A stretch of 64,000 nt of DNA from Diospyros lotus (GCF_014633365.1 NC_068351.1:6434879-6498878); one strand, 5' to 3'. Numbered from the stretch's first letter, positions 44,751 through 57,929 are shown. Translations and numbers: made by a program. The notes: generated by a model from the sequence alone, not told the origin.

Positions 44751-47654
44751 TTGCGGCGGCCGGGTGGCTTGTGAACAAATGAATATGCCAAATCTATCTC
44801 CATTTTGAGGTTGTAACTAGCTAATTACCACAAACCTTTCTCTGTATGTGTCTTCATGGCAACCAAGGGATTTTAATTATATTTGAAATTCTATGTCTGA
44901 TGTCAGAACGTCTCTCTATACACATCTATTTGTGTTTCAAAAAGGCACCCTGTTTGGCTTCCTTTCTATTAAGTTATATACGATATACGATGCCGTCAGT
45001 TTTGTAGTTTTATATTTGGTAGAATAAAAATTTATAGATTGTCAAAAAAATTGGAAAAGCACTCAAAAGGGCATATCGCATTTTTTTTACAGGAAAATCT
45101 ATAAAGGACCAATTTTAATTCATAAATATGAGTAGAATCTATGTTTAATTAATAACATATACATAAATACACAACCCCACCTCCGGCTGTGTCTGACAAT
45201 GTGGGGAGAGATCGGCGCGAATGGTAGCGATTGAGGAAGGGGGGTTTGAGGCCAATGCAGGCAAAGACGGTGGTGGACGGCAACAACAGATGAGACGGCA
45301 GATGGCGGGCTTTAGCCGACTTTTTCAGTCGGCCCTTTTCTCTTGTCCTAATTTCCAGCCCAATCGGCCCTTTTCTCTTATCCTAATTTAAAACTGATTG
45401 CAAAGCTTGCCAAATTGGTTTCGTAACAAAGTTTTTTTACAACTTTTTAATAGATTGATGTGCTTTATATGTTTTTTTTTTGGCCTACAACGTCAATAAT
45501 TGAGGAATCAATAGCTTAAGAGAAACAAGCATATATATAAAAATTATAATGAACAAAAGATTATAATTGAATTAAATGTCACTTAAAAATGTCAATTAAG
45601 CACGATGAAATGATCCAGAAAGGATTACAATATTAAAAAGGGCAAAGAGATGACATTCTTGAAAGGTTGTAATATGCAATTAATATATAAAATAGAAAAT
45701 GTTTTATATGCTCGTTCATTTTTTTATAATCAAGTTAAACTACAAAATTAAGTTTTTTTTTTTTTCTCTTGTAACATTAAGGCTTTGTTTAGTTTGAACA
45801 ACGTAACAATTATATAAAATTTTTACCTTCAATGCAAACTGAAAAATCATATATGATAGCATAGAGACATGTCTAATATAATTGGAAAACCATATAACAA
45901 CAAATGTACTAATATATATTCCAAAATACAAATTCAAAATTGGTTCAACAATGTTAAAACTCATAACTCATATATCAGACAATTATGTACACGGGTTTTT
46001 CTTGCTGCTATTGCTAGACATATGAACTGTATATATATTTGTATGATAAGTTACACACACAAAAAAAAAATTATTTAATTTCTTTGTATAAAATTCTTTT
46101 TATCATAGATTTATTTGTATAAAACTTTTACACAAATTTTTAAACAAAAAGAAAATTTGAGTAGAAACTTTATCATTAAAACATTTTTACTACAAGATAT
46201 ATAAATATATATGGGTAATATTATATATTATCTGTAAAATATAATATTTTATGTGAAATAATTAGTTGATCAACTACGTCTATTTCACTAAATAAGAGTA
46301 GAGTGAACGAATTTCCCACTCAACCCAGCTACTTGGTCGAATATTTTGGCACCATTGGTTAGGCCCTTGTTAAGAAAGTTCAGATGTTACTTCTTTTCAA
46401 AGCAATTCTTGTATTTCATCATCTCTTGTCTTATTTCTTGGTTTTTATTCTTGCGGTAGTAAACATGGGACTCTCATTATTATGATCAATAACACTACAT
46501 CATTATCTTTCAAAAGCTTAACAAACTTTACTGTTTGAATTTGATCTTCTTGTAACATAGACCAAAACCAAATGGTAAATCGTATTATTTATAAATAACA
46601 GACCAAACAATTAAAAAAGAAAAAAAGAAGAAGATCAAACCAAATTAATTAGTATAGACCAATGTATATACATCGATAATTTCATCTAGTGCCTTTGTAG
46701 TTTAGTCTACTAGTGATTTTCTGTCATTATATCTCGAAATCATCTTAGTCTTAGTCTCTTAATTAAGGCATGATGACATATATATAAAAAGATTATGTTC
46801 TATACAAATTTAATAATGTAACTTTTAACACCTAATTCATTTTTCAATATCATATGCTAACTTAACACAATATATACATAGTTTCATCCAATCTTATGGT
46901 ACATATAATTGCATATTTTTTCACCTCACATCACTAATCCTTCAAAAACCAATACTAACATTATTAGAGGGGAAAAAGCAATACTAATAATGAACCTATC
47001 CGCATGCAGTTCTTATCAAGTTTTTATCTTGAAGCACGCTCAGAATCAAGTGGAACAGTAACTTAGAAGAAAACAAAAAACGAACCAAGTAAAAGGGTTA
47101 AGATGAGTCAGATTATGCTATGGTTTTGTTTGTAAAGTTCGCAAAGCGGTTGTATCTTCAGTTGAGTACTGGGGAAAGAAAAAGCAGCTAAGGTTATCAT
47201 AATCAAGTCTGCGGATCAGTTTATTGAGTTGATATGCAACAGCTCATATTTTGCCAAGAGCTGAAACAACAAAAGGAGCAAGTGAACAAGCAAGACAATG
47301 TAGTTCCTGCTAGTGCAAAATTTTCAGCCAATACAAGAATATTCTCTTGGCCACGTTCTGATGTTGTACAAGTAAGCAATACTAACAACTATGTGATGCA
47401 TTACGCTCATATCAAAATCAAAATGATTTTTAGAAGTTAATTAACATTAAAATTGTATTGCTGATACGTACTAACTAGATCAGGATAAGGTGTAGTTGAT
47501 AATGATGACAAAGACAAAAATATTCTCTCTTGATCAAGATGAGAACTGTGAAAATCTATAAGAGATTAGTAGCAACTCTAAACCTTCAAATCATGCAAAT
47601 CTCCAAAAACCTTATACCACTTCGAGACCAATAAAGGAACATGACTGATTCTCA
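44751..47654. other. Intergenic, AT-rich, no gene recognised
   Basis: A small GC-rich island lies at 45170-45370. Near its end, TCGGCCCTTTTCTCTT-G/A-TCC is repeated twice (about 45330 and 45366). The rest is AT-rich with TA repeats. The ORF at 47234-47440 begins MQQLIFCQELKQQKE but has no domain I recognise and ends at an ordinary stop; it may be chance or part of a decayed element. Confidence 0.4.
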
Positions 47655-50585
47655 AGGATGTTAGGCATATGCCTGATATTCACTTTAATTTAATCTCAAT
47701 GAGAAAGCCTTGACGATGAGGGCTAATATTGCAACACCTTTGATAATGGACAATGAAAATTTACTAAAGGTTCATTGGTTGTGACCCGAGGAGAGAAGAG
47801 TCCAACCTTGTATGTGACACAAGCTAACATTGTTGGTGACTTTGTCAATGCTATGGAAGATAAGAAGACAACCGATCGATATATGGCACAAGAAACTTAG
47901 CCACATAAGTGAGAAGGGACTAAACTGCTTGGCTAAGAAGAATATGTTCTCAAGTGTAAAGAGAGTACATTTAAAGAAATGCATGTGTGCATTGCATGGC
48001 CGAGAAGCAGAACAGACTTGCTTTCAAGAGTCACTCTCTTTTAAGGCAATTGGATTTGGTAGCTAGAGTTGGTGCATTTCGATACTTGTGGTCTCTTGAA
48101 AGTAAAATCCTTTAGTGGTAGAATTTATTTTGTGACGTTTATGGATGATCATTCAAAACTTTAGGCTTATGTTTTGAAGACCAAAGATCAGGTGCTTGAT
48201 GTTTTCAAGCAATTTCATGTATCTATTGAAAGAGAAACTGGTAATAAGTTGAAGGGTATTCGTACTGGCAATATATGAAGGCGAATATAGTGGTCCTTTT
48301 GATGAGTACTACAAAAATATGGGCATTAGACATCAAAAGACGCCTCCAAAGACTCCACAGTTGAGCGGTCTGGTTGAAAGGATGAACCAAATCCTAATAG
48401 AGAGAGTCAGATGTTTTCTTTCAAAAGAAAAATCGTCAAAATCTTTTTAGCAGTAGGCTTTGCTCACAATAGTACATGTTATCAACTTATCTCCAACAGT
48501 TGCTCTGAATGGTGATGTCCCAAACAAAGTTTGGTATGGCAGAGAAGTCTCTTATGATCATCTACGAGTTTTTAGATGTAAGGCATTTGTTCACATTCCG
48601 AAGGATGAAAGGTCAAAGCTTGATGCTAAGACATGACATAGTGCATCTTTATTGGTTATGGTCTTGATGAATTTGGCTACAAATTGTATGACTCGATTGA
48701 GAAGAAACTCATTCGGAGTAGCGATGTAAAATTCATTGAAGATCAAACCATTAATGATATTGAAAAAGCTGAGAAGAAAATGTCTAGTTGCAATGAAGGG
48801 TTAATTGATCTAAATCTAGTTCCTATGGTGAACTTGCCCAATCCAATTGACAATAATACTCAAGGTGATAATCTGATTGATGGCCAGTTAAGGACAGATA
48901 TGATGATCTTACAGATGATGTAGGAAATGATGATGAGGTTGTTGAGTAGGGGGAGCAACCCTCTCCCCACCACTACTCAGAAGATTAAGGAGAGAGCGAC
49001 GACCTTATTCCAGGTACTCTAGTTCAGAGTACATCCTTCTTACTGATGAGGGGGAGCTAAAGAGCTTTAATAAAGTTCAAACTCATAAGGATAAAACCTA
49101 ATGGATAAGAGCCATGCAGGACGAGATGGATTACCTGCAGAAAAATAATACTTATGAGCTTGTAAAACTTCCAAAAGACAGGAAAGCCTTAAAAAACAAA
49201 TAGGTGTTCAAGCTTAAGATAGATTGTAACAAGCTATTGAAGTTTAAAGCTCGCTTAGTTGTGAAAGTTTTTGGATAAAAGCAAGGGATCGATTTTGATG
49301 AGATTTTCTCTCTGATTGTCAAAATCAACTCTATTATAATAGTATTGGGTTTGACAACTAGCTTGGATCTAGAGTTTGAGCAACTTGATTTGAAGACTAC
49401 ATTTCTCCATGGTGATTTAGAGGAAGAAATATACATGGTTCAACCAGAAGGATTTGAAAAAAAAGGAAATGAACACATGGTTTGCAGAGTGAAGAAGAAC
49501 TTATATGGACTGAAGCAAGCTCTAAGACAGTGGTATAAGAAGTTTGACTATTTCATGATAAGTCAAAAATATACCAGAACTTATGCAGATCATTGTGTAT
49601 ATTCTAAAACTTTCTCAAGTGTCAAATTCATAATTCTTCTACTATATGTAGATAATATGTTGATAATGGGGCAGGATAGGGAGATGATTGGCAATCTGAA
49701 AATGAGTTGTCAAAAATGTTCGACATGAAATATCTAGGACCTGTAAGGCATATTTTGGGAATGCAAATTTAATTTACAAGACCAAAAAGCTAAAAAACTA
49801 TGGTTGTCATAGGAAAAATATATGGAACGAGCTCTGGAAAGATTTAACATGCAGAGTGCTAAACTAGTTAGCACATCATTGGTCAATTACTTTAAACTCA
49901 ATAGAAAAGTTGTTCCACCAGTCAAGAAGAAAATAAAGACATGGCTAGGATTCCTTATTCCTCTGCAGTTGGAAGTTTGATGTATACCATTGTTAGTACC
50001 CGTCCGGATATTGCTTATGCGGTAGAAATAGTCAGTAGGTTTCTTTCTAACCCAGGTAGAGACCATTGGAAAGCTGTGAAGTGGATCTTGAGATATCTCA
50101 GAGGTAGTATAAAAATGTGCTTGTGTTTTAGAGGGTCTGAACCAATTTTGAAGAGATATGCAGATGCAGATATGGCAGGTGACTTAGATATAGTAGGAAA
50201 TCTACTTCAGGATTCTTATTTACTTTTGCATGAGGAGTTGTATCATGGCAGTCTTAATTACAATAGTGTATTGCTTTATCTATAATAGAGGTAGAATACG
50301 TTGTCATGATCGAAGAAGGAAAATAAAAGCTTTGGTTAACAAGATTCCTTCAACAATTGGGAATGAAAATGGAAAAGACTGTAATTTACTATGACAGTCA
50401 GAGTGTTCTAGATTTTAGCAAGAACGCGATGTATCACTCACGCACAAAGCACATTGATGTAAGATACCATTGACTGTAGTTAGCAGTGGAGGAACATCAA
50501 TTCATATTAAAAATGATTTACATTGATAAAAACCCTGCTGACACGATGACAAAGTTGTAGCTCAGGAAAAGCTTCAACTAAATGT
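47655..50585 (+). pseudogene. Copia pol, Tork/Tnt1 lineage, degenerate
   Basis: Motifs in order: WHKKLSHISEKGLNCLAKKN (pre-integrase), FMDDHSK, RHQKTPPKTPQLSGLVERMN (integrase Glu region), KVWYGREVSYDHLRVF, then KLIRSSDVKFIEDQTI; reverse transcriptase with [36 protein letters not shown] and LLYVDNMLIMG; AVGSLMYTIVSTRPDIAYAV; RNase H with YADADMAG and, near 50400, DSQS and KHID. Multiple stops and shifts. In the RT active site the second Asp of the YVDD box is Asn. Confidence 0.8.
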
Positions 50586-50660
50586 CGGGTTGGCTGTCAT
50601 GGACTTCGTTTAATTGTTTCCATCACTATTTTTCTTACTCATAGGCTAGAGAGGGAGAAT

Positions 50661-51124
50661 TGTTGGGATCTAGCCTAATTGTGTATAAATTGTCAAAAGG
50701 TTAAGCAACTACTAACTTGCATCAAATAGTTCTGCCTAATTTGTTTTGAAATCTTTGAGCTATTGAATAAACCTTCTCCATAAGGTTTATGCATCAAAAT
50801 TTGATAATCCAAGAAGCAAGAACAAGTTTCAAGATACAGGAGAGACAAGAAAGCCAAAGGCTTCAAAGCAAGGGTCTTTGAGAGTATGTCATTATATTTT
50901 TCTATCATTTGAAAAAGAGTAAAGTGTTTAAGGATATTTGTAATTATTCTTATTATAGTGAAATATTTCTTAGAGCTTGTCCTATGATTTTTTCCTTAAT
51001 ATTGGAGAGTTTTTCATGTTAAAATTTATTTTTTATATTTCTATTTATATTACATTACATGATAAAAAAAATAATTCTGAAAAACTTTCACAATTTATCA
51101 AATGTCTGTCCAATTTTCCTAACA
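50661..51124 (+). repeat. 3' LTR of the Tork-like copia relic
   Basis: It begins TGTTGGGATCTAGCC right after the polypurine tract and ends TTTTCCTAACA. The right end and any target duplication cannot be confirmed because the 5' LTR is missing. Confidence 0.5.
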
Positions 51125-51184
51125 CAACCATCATGTTTGATGCCCACAAAATCAGTTCTGAGCATTCAGATTTAAAAAATATTT

Positions 51185-51480
51185 AAAGGTGTGAAGACAC
51201 CCCTTTAAATAATCAACTCGATGTTCCTCATATCGATACAATGTATGCTGATTTCAGTAATTAAAATTCGAAGCAGTGTGAACACAGTTTTGAATAATCA
51301 TCTAGACTTTTGACCACTCCTAATATTGAAAATTCGAAGCAGTGTGAACACAGTTTTGAATAATCATCTAGACTTTTGACCACTCTCCTAATGCAATATT
51401 AAAAGCTCAAGATCCAACCTCAATCTTTTCGCAATTCCGAAGCACCAAGTGTGAACACAACCTGAAAATATGCTAATCTA
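51185..51480. repeat. Degenerate repeat cluster with a 66-bp tandem duplication
   Basis: Two almost identical 66-bp units start at 51263 and 51329 (AAAATTCGAAGCAGTGTGAA, then CACAGTTTTGAATAATCATC and TAGACTTTTGACCACTC). Diverged versions of the core GTGTGAACACA...AATAATCA occur before (about 51190) and after (about 51440), so this is a small decayed tandem family. Confidence 0.75.
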
Positions 51481-52739
51481 GATTAATCAATTCAAAACAA
51501 ATAATCTTCTGACAGTGTCACACTTTTTTTGTCCTTTACATAAGGTGGTTTCTGTAAGATTCCTCATTTTCTTTCTCTTACCTCAATGCAGTAAACACCC
51601 AGCTAGAAAAAACGGATTTGCACTTAACAAAAAAAAAAGAAGGGATTTACTGTTTTTTTTTTTAACCTCTCCTCTCATTCTGGCGGCATTTTCTATAACA
51701 TAGTTCTTTTCAAATATAAGTTTTGACTTCTAAATCTTGAGATGATCAATCCCTCTTCATTAATAGAAATAGCACTTCTTCCACGTAATTAATGAATACT
51801 CTCAACAGGCATAGTTCAACTAATACTTTTCTCCCTTGATCACAAAAGAAGTTCAAAATCAAAGTGTAACAACATTATGAATCGATCAAAAGGCATGCAT
51901 CATGTTTATTTAGATCACCAAGGTTCACTAATTTTATTCTTTTCAGTAATTAGTAGTTCACTGAGAGCTATACGATATCACAATCTAGCATGAAGCAAAA
52001 CAGTTCCCAATATCAATCAACTTCTATCCAAGAAATTATGAAATCATCTTCCTAATGACCGGGACGTGTTAGCATCATTACCTGCCTCAGGAAAGTGCCG
52101 GAGCTGGCTTATGGCTATGATGGCAAAATTACCAGGATGCAAAATTAATGATTTTACAATACCCAGAAGACCATTGTGGAGAATTACGCAAGGAAAGACT
52201 GACTTTATATTTTATGCCGTTGCTGGTCAGTCAAGTTCTGATAAATACGCTGGTGATCAATATACATGAGGTACCTGCTGGGAGAAGAAAAATATTTTAG
52301 TTAGTACAAATGTTATTTATTCAAGAGAAATCTATACAGAAAAAGATCAGCAGACACTGGTACATAGAGCTGAAGAAAAGATAATTTATAATATTTTCAT
52401 CATTAATAATCTTCATACACCGGTAAACTTCAGTTTTTCCAATGCAGATTATAAATTGAACTACCATGACCTACCATTCCCAGTATCATAACCTTTTTTA
52501 TGAATCAAATATTTGCTTACATTTTATGATCATGTCTGCTAAAGATGTTTAGAATTTCAGAACCATTTCAATACTGTTTCTCATACCCTAAAACTTTTTG
52601 ACAAGTGTGAAATGAGATGAGATAGATTTCTGAGAACACAATGGTAATAAGATGAAAACAAATGCTTCAGCTTTCCAAGCCCATTTATCCTCTAGTCAAC
52701 TGTAAATTTGAAATAAAGGTGAAAAATACACTAACTAAC

Positions 52740-52860
52740 TACTACATGTTAAGGCTTAATCCCACTATATATGTGAGGTAAACTATATAAATTCTAGCTT
52801 TTCAATAATTTCTATCTTGGGCCTTTTCTTTTGCAAGGCTCTTATACGTTACCATCATAC
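52740..52860 (-). mobile_element. LINE 3'-end fragment
   Basis: The plus strand reads GGCTTAATCCCACTATATAT, then AATTCTAGCTTTTC and TTTCTATCTTGGGCCTTTTC, the reverse complement of the conserved end of plant LINE ORF2 also seen at 31640-32490 and 55905-56650. Only the extreme 3' region is left. Confidence 0.5.
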
Positions 52861-52928
52861 ACTAACTAAAAATAATCTCACTGCTAAGCAAATTTTCTCT
52901 TACAAAGATAAAGAGAAACTTCAGTCAC

Positions 52929-52973
52929 GTGTGTGTGTGTGTGTGTGTGTGTGGGAGAGAGAGAGAGAGAGAG
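52929..52973. repeat. Compound microsatellite (GT)12 then (GA)9
   Basis: Twelve GT units at 52929-52952 followed by GG and nine GA units at 52955-52972, without interruption. Confidence 0.95.
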
Positions 52974-54500
52974 TATCTACTATCTAATCAGTCCTACTAT
53001 TCCTTTCCAGGTTATTACTGGAGAAGGCAACATTGAAGCTTAGGGACAGGTTCAGCGTCTTCCATTTTAAATAAACAATTGATTATGTATTAGATGGAAC
53101 TGTACAAGTCTTCAGAGTACAGAATATATCAGGCGATAAAATGAGCTTATGGGATTTATCTATCACAATGAAGTTGCATATGCAAGCATTTCAAGTGGGA
53201 AAAGTAGTAATTCGCAGTTAAAAGATTTCCTTACAATAACTTGATTTGTATGGGTTATCCATACAGTTATAAAATTGTAACTCAATGAAACGCTGTCCAA
53301 CAACATGATTAATACATAAATTCACTTGCCATCACAAATGTCATCCAAGTAAAAAATTTTATAAGATCCCAGAAACTTGTGATGAACTGACATTCTACTA
53401 CAAGTTTGTGTCTAACACAAGAGAAAATTAATAAGCATGTCGAAGGACCCCAGATAGAAGACTTCCATTGAAACCTTGAAATGCAATAGCTGAACACTTT
53501 AACCATATCGCATAAGATCATGTATGTGACAAGCATGTACGATGCTTTACATTCTCGGTATATTAATTCATGTATGCAACGTTTTCCAGTTAAACAAATT
53601 AAAAAAACACCAGGCACGTCTTTCTCAACTTTCCAAATAAAAAAAGGCCTTAATTGGAGGAAAGGCAATGTCATGCTTGTTTTAAAATTGTAACTGTCCA
53701 AACAAATTAACATTTTCTTCAAACCTGATAGTACATGCAATAATATAATAATATTATCTACCTTATCAGTTCTCTAGAAGTCCGAAATTTACTGTCCTCA
53801 CACACTTAAATTAATGAAAGACAACAACTCTTCAGTCTATTGACATATGCCTCCATGTTGCTGATGTGATACTCAACTCTTCTAATGACACCAACTTGTT
53901 AGGTATTCTACTTGATCAAACCAATCTTTCATCATAAATTCCAATTATTATTGTCAAGGGTTCAAGGCATCAAATATTCAGGTAAAAAAAAAAAAAGATT
54001 TAGTAGTGTAATTCCTAATCTAAAAGAATCTCTCTTTTTTTGGCTAAGTAAGCTAAAAGACTTTCAATTGAGATGCAGTTTCAAATACACAAAAATTTCA
54101 CCCCACTTTGGATTTTGATTAATATTCTTGACAACTTCTAGAGCTTTTTTTCTAGCCAAATGAATTTAGCTTCTAGAGTCAGAATTTTCAGGTTACCCGT
54201 GATTGACATATGTCAAATTGCTATTGGGTCATCTTGTCGCTACAATACAAGTTGGAAAAGAAACAAACTGCTGATCCAAGAGGCAGCCTAACTTTTTCTA
54301 TTTCTTTTTCTTTATCTACGTTGTGATTTCCTATGCCTAATGTACTCACAACGTATGATCCCACAGCTGAAAACCATTGAGAAGTTTGTGGACATTTGGG
54401 AGTCCATCTTTCTCAAAGAAGTGGTTTTTCTTCTTTTAAGCAGCTTTAAGCATTCTGTACAAAACAAGATTAAATCAGTAGGAACTTTAAATTCTACTAC

Positions 54501-54669
54501 TCTTCCGTCTTCCAAACACTAAACTCTCTCCCTCTCTCTCTTACTGACTGCAAGATACATCCACTTTCTTCATATCAGCACATAACTGCTTCATTAGTTC
54601 TTGTAGAAAATTCGAATCCTCAGCCGCCAAGAAGATCAGGGAAAACCCTAAGAATACCAAAAAGAACAG
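54501..54669 (+). promoter_or_regulatory. Probable 5' leader of the MADS-box gene
   Basis: A CT-rich stretch (CTCTCTCCCTCTCTCTC near 54525-54541) is followed by a leader with AAACCCTAAG (telo-box-like, near 54644) just before the ATG at 54670. No clear TATA box or CArG box was identified. Confidence 0.35.
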
Positions 54670-54851
54670 ATGGGGAGAGGAAAGATTGTTGTTAAACCAA
54701 TAGAGAATTTAACAAGTAGGCAAGTGACTTTTTCAAAACGCAGAAATGGTCTGCTTAAGAAGGCCAGAGAGCTATCAATTCTTTGTGATGCTGAAGTTGG
54801 AGTAATTGTCTTCTCTAGTACTGGGAAGCTATATGAATTCTCAAGCTCAAG
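54670..54851 (+). CDS. MIKC-type MADS-box transcription factor, first exon
   Basis: The exon is 182 nt, the standard size of exon 1 in plant MIKC genes, and ends in phase 2 at a GT donor (AAG|GTCAGA). It encodes the complete DNA-binding MADS domain: [40 protein letters not shown] and [20 protein letters not shown]. The domain binds CArG-box DNA as a dimer. All core residues look intact. The best subfamily guess is near the AGL17/ANR1, SVP or AGL15/18 groups, not decided. The I, K and C exons were not found in the next 9 kb, which contains LINE and copia insertions. So either intron 1 is very long and leaves the window, or this is an orphan exon. Confidence 0.85.
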
Positions 54852-55904
54852 GTCAGATAAGTTCTCTCTCTCTCTCCCTCTCCCCTCTCTCTCTCTATCA
54901 CATGCATAAACAGCCCCTCCCCCCAAAATAACTAAATTAATTAATGATCTGTATCGACGAAGCTTGTGTCCATCTGATGCCTGGTCTGCATTAACACCTG
55001 CTAGTAATTGACCTATTTTTGTTTCTTCTCATTGAAGTGGGAAAGATTATATCAAAATTCAGATTTAGGATTTGAATCAACCATTTACAGTGAACTAGAC
55101 TAGCATATCCTGTAAGTCAAAGATCTTACCTGCCTTGTTTCTTTCTTTCTTGATCTATTTTTGAAAGATAGCACTGAGAGTGCCATGCTGGCGTCAAAGA
55201 GAACATATAGCCTCAAAGGGACGAATGATTAAACTTGATATTACCGAGGCGTTAACTGCGAAACAGGTCAGGTATACATGAGAATGAAGAGGATGGAAGC
55301 AAGGGTTGCACTAGACGAGATAGGCAAGGGTTTTCTACAGCTTGGTGACCCTATTTTTAGCTGGTGAGTTGAGAATTAGGAGGCTGGAACTGGAAGGAAG
55401 GGTTAATAGATGAGATAGAGGCAAGGGTTTTCCAGTACTTGGTGACCACACCTTTAGCTGGTGAGTTTTGCCCCAATTAAAAAACATAAAAGGAATGTAT
55501 TCATAAAAATGAAAAATGGAAGGGATATATGTTAAAGAAAACATAGAGCTTTAAGGCTGTAAATAATAGTACCACCTGTCAAACAAGTGTCTCCGTAGGG
55601 AGATCAAACAAGAGTTCTCTTAATATCACATTCCTTTTAATGATGATATGAATTTTTAGATGCGATAGATTGATGAAACTGGGTGACCTTTTCAATTATT
55701 TAATTTACTAGTATTGCTTTACAAAAAAAAAAGAAATTAGCTCAAATAGGCAAACAAGGATCCAACCCATGTATTCAAGAGCTACAATGACTCAGCTGAA
55801 CTCAACTCATTGGGTTTTCCCCAAGTCATATGGCTATATGGATTCTATTTTTTCATTTACTTTTACAAGATTCAGTTTAGGATACACAACTATATATGTT
55901 GATA
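54852..55904. other. Probable MADS intron 1, 5' part
   Basis: A CT-rich run follows the donor. An imperfect repeat of AGGCAAGGGTTTTC..AG and CTTGGTGACC occurs at about 55322 and 55421, roughly 100 bp apart. No second MADS exon recognised. Confidence 0.4.
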
Positions 55905-56650
55905 CAACTACTTACCAAGCCTTTATCCTAGTACATTGGCTACATGAGTTCTAGATATCCAATAAAATCTATCAATTGTCTTATCTTTATTTTATGTAAG
56001 CCCCACATATCTAATATCAAATCTTTTTCCTACCATGTCTTTTTAGGTCTTCTTCTATCTTTTTTACTAACTACTTATTCTATTTCATCAACTTTCTTCA
56101 TAGATGCCTTTATAATATTGGTATTTTTCTCACATGACAAGATTATCTTAATCGTGTTTCTCACATCTCTTATCTTCAATAGAAATCACTCTAACTTTAT
56201 TATATATAATCTTATTTATAATTTTATCTTTTCTTATATGGCTATACATTCATCTTAACATTATCTTCCCAATAATTATGTTTATATTTTATACAACCAA
56301 ACATTCTATGCCATATAAAAATGTTAGTCTTATCATAGTAGCCTTATAAAATTTTCTTTTTAACCTTAATAAAATCTTATTATCATAGAAAACACAGGTG
56401 CACTCTTCCATTTTAACCATCATGTCTTAATTCTATGGATAACATTCTTACTAATCTCCTTATCTTTTTGGATATGATTGATCTAAGATATCTAATTCAG
56501 TCTATTTGGTAAGATTTGATCTTTCAATATATTACCATAACATCATCCACACTTACATTCCATATATTCGATTTTTATTTTACGTAACCTTTAGATTCTA
56601 AAGTGTTACCATCTCACTCTAACCACTTCACTAACCTAGTTACAATCTCT
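55905..56650 (-). mobile_element. LINE ORF2 reverse transcriptase C-terminal region, degenerate
   Basis: On the minus strand decayed codons read HFYMA.NVWLYKI (relatives have an MLYGAECW motif), then CEKNTN, then KKVDEIE and KDRRRPKKTW. The RRPKKTW signature is diagnostic of this plant LINE group. Stops are frequent. The plus strand shows the matching CCTTTATCCTAGTACATTGGCTACATGAG end near 55918 as two adjoining blocks. Confidence 0.65.
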
Positions 56651-56779
56651 CACAAATAACCATAGCTACTAAATTGTGGTTCATCATAATTGAGAGATCT
56701 ATATATAGACAACAACTCCATTGGGCTTCCTATGCCTATCCTATGTGGGATTGGGTCAATATAAAAAAGTCTCATTCCT

Positions 56780-57131
56780 ACCCAATGTGAGATTTAAGGA
56801 GTTATCCAAGACCCTTATACCATCAACCAAAATGGAGAATGGAATATCCTCCCTTGTTAGAGATATTAAAGCTATCACAAATAGATCCCCAGCATGGTCA
56901 TCAATCTTTATGTCTCTCTGAAGGGCAACTTTTAGCCCACGTGTTCGCAGCTTGGTGCAAATTAAGAGAACAAGATTTGAAGGATCCTTTACCCTTTGAG
57001 TTTTCCTAATTGTATCTTAGATGCTTTTGTCTTAGAGAACTGTCAATCTAATCCCAGTTCTTTCCTCCCTCCTTGATGTACTTTGCTTTGCCTCAATGCA
57101 AGTCTTGAGGAATGGAATAAAAAAAAAAAAC
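56780..57131 (+). mobile_element. LINE 3' end with RNase H remnant and poly-A tail
   Basis: The plus strand encodes GISSLVRDIKAITNRSPAWS followed by IFMSLKGNF, then a stop, similar to the end of the RNase H domain of some plant LINEs. The sequence ends in GAATGGAATAAAAAAAAAAA at about 57112-57131, a likely retroposed poly-A tail; a second GAATGGAATAAAAAAAA follows directly. Opposite orientation to the adjacent LINE at 55905-56650. Confidence 0.5.
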
Positions 57132-57929
57132 AGAAGGATGAATGGAATAAAAAAAAACAAGAAAAAAAGGAGTTTTCAAGATTATAATATAATTCTAAAT
57201 TCAACTACAACAATATCATAATTGTGTTCGATCCATATAGCAAGTTCTAGGCTTCACCTTATTTCCAGTGATCCTAAGTAATCTCATAAAATTATAAAGA
57301 TCAAATTTCGTCAATAATTGATAGTTCAATATTTTTATGGGGTCAATATTATGATACATGACTCTTTGCTCTATCATTCAACTTTTTATTGAATTTCTAC
57401 TAGATGCAAATACATTAGATTGTACTTGAACATAGTTGAGGATGCCCACACACACTACCACATAAAAAAACATGTGGTGACATAAAGTTATTTGATTTGT
57501 ATATCTGCAAACAAACTCAGATGTGGATGCGGGGCCACACTTTTATATAGACATGGGTTGAACTTGCAAAAATATGGATTATGAAGTAGCTGTGCAGTTC
57601 TTTAATGAAGATGCAAAAATGCAATCAGTGATGGCGTAAGCTCCAAGAAATGCCATGATAACATTTTACTTTTGGCGACTGAATTCAGAAATGATGCCAA
57701 TGACTAAAATTCCAAACCTCATATACTGTTTACTGTTGGCATAATAACCACTTGTTTATTGCATATATTTAAAGTGAACATATCATAGTCATATTGGTGT
57801 ACAAAACCTTACATCAGAGGCAAAACTGGAGTAACAAAAATTATCGTTCTTTATGATATGAGTTAAGGATCCCACAAAGTGAATGGCACTATATATATAA
57901 CACCACGGGTCCTTACCTAAAAGTGCATT
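57132..57929. other. Non-coding stretch before the copia element
   Basis: AT-rich; no exon or element boundaries recognised. Confidence 0.4.

Larger units (their letters stand above)
47655..51124 (+). mobile_element. Ty1/copia (Tork/Tnt1-like) relic, 5'-truncated, with 3' LTR
   Basis: The body starts in the protease-integrase spacer (RHMPDIHFNLIS at about 47665) and runs to a polypurine tract AGAGAGGGAGAAT ending at 50660 and an LTR that begins TGTTGGGATCTAG at 50661. The LTR end at 51124 (CTAACA) is inferred from the usual TG...CA form. No 5' LTR, primer site or gag was found, so the left part is lost. Confidence 0.75.
51481..54500. other. Intergenic, no gene recognised
   Basis: AT-rich. 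The ORF at 52066-52269 (…WLMAMMAKLPGCKINDF…) and the minus ORF at 53309-53740 (143 codons) have no domain I can recognise and no splice or codon-use support. A compound microsatellite and a LINE scrap are listed separately. Confidence 0.4.

Noticed and set aside
47234..47440. Plus-strand ORF MQQLIFCQELKQQKE upstream of the copia relic
   Set aside because: Does not match a copia gag and has no recognisable domain; not called as a gene.
52066..52269. Plus-strand ORF with a protein-like composition (WLMAMMAKLPGCKINDF)
   Set aside because: No domain or splice sites could be matched; might be a scrap of an old gene or element, but the sequence gives no support for a gene call.
53309..53740. A 143-codon minus-strand ORF, the longest unexplained ORF outside transposons
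   Set aside because: No recognisable motif, no splice context, AT-rich composition like its surroundings; most likely chance.
55060..55260. Candidate second exon of the MADS-box gene
   Set aside because: No K-box or I-region residues in any frame and no acceptor placing an open frame in the right phase.
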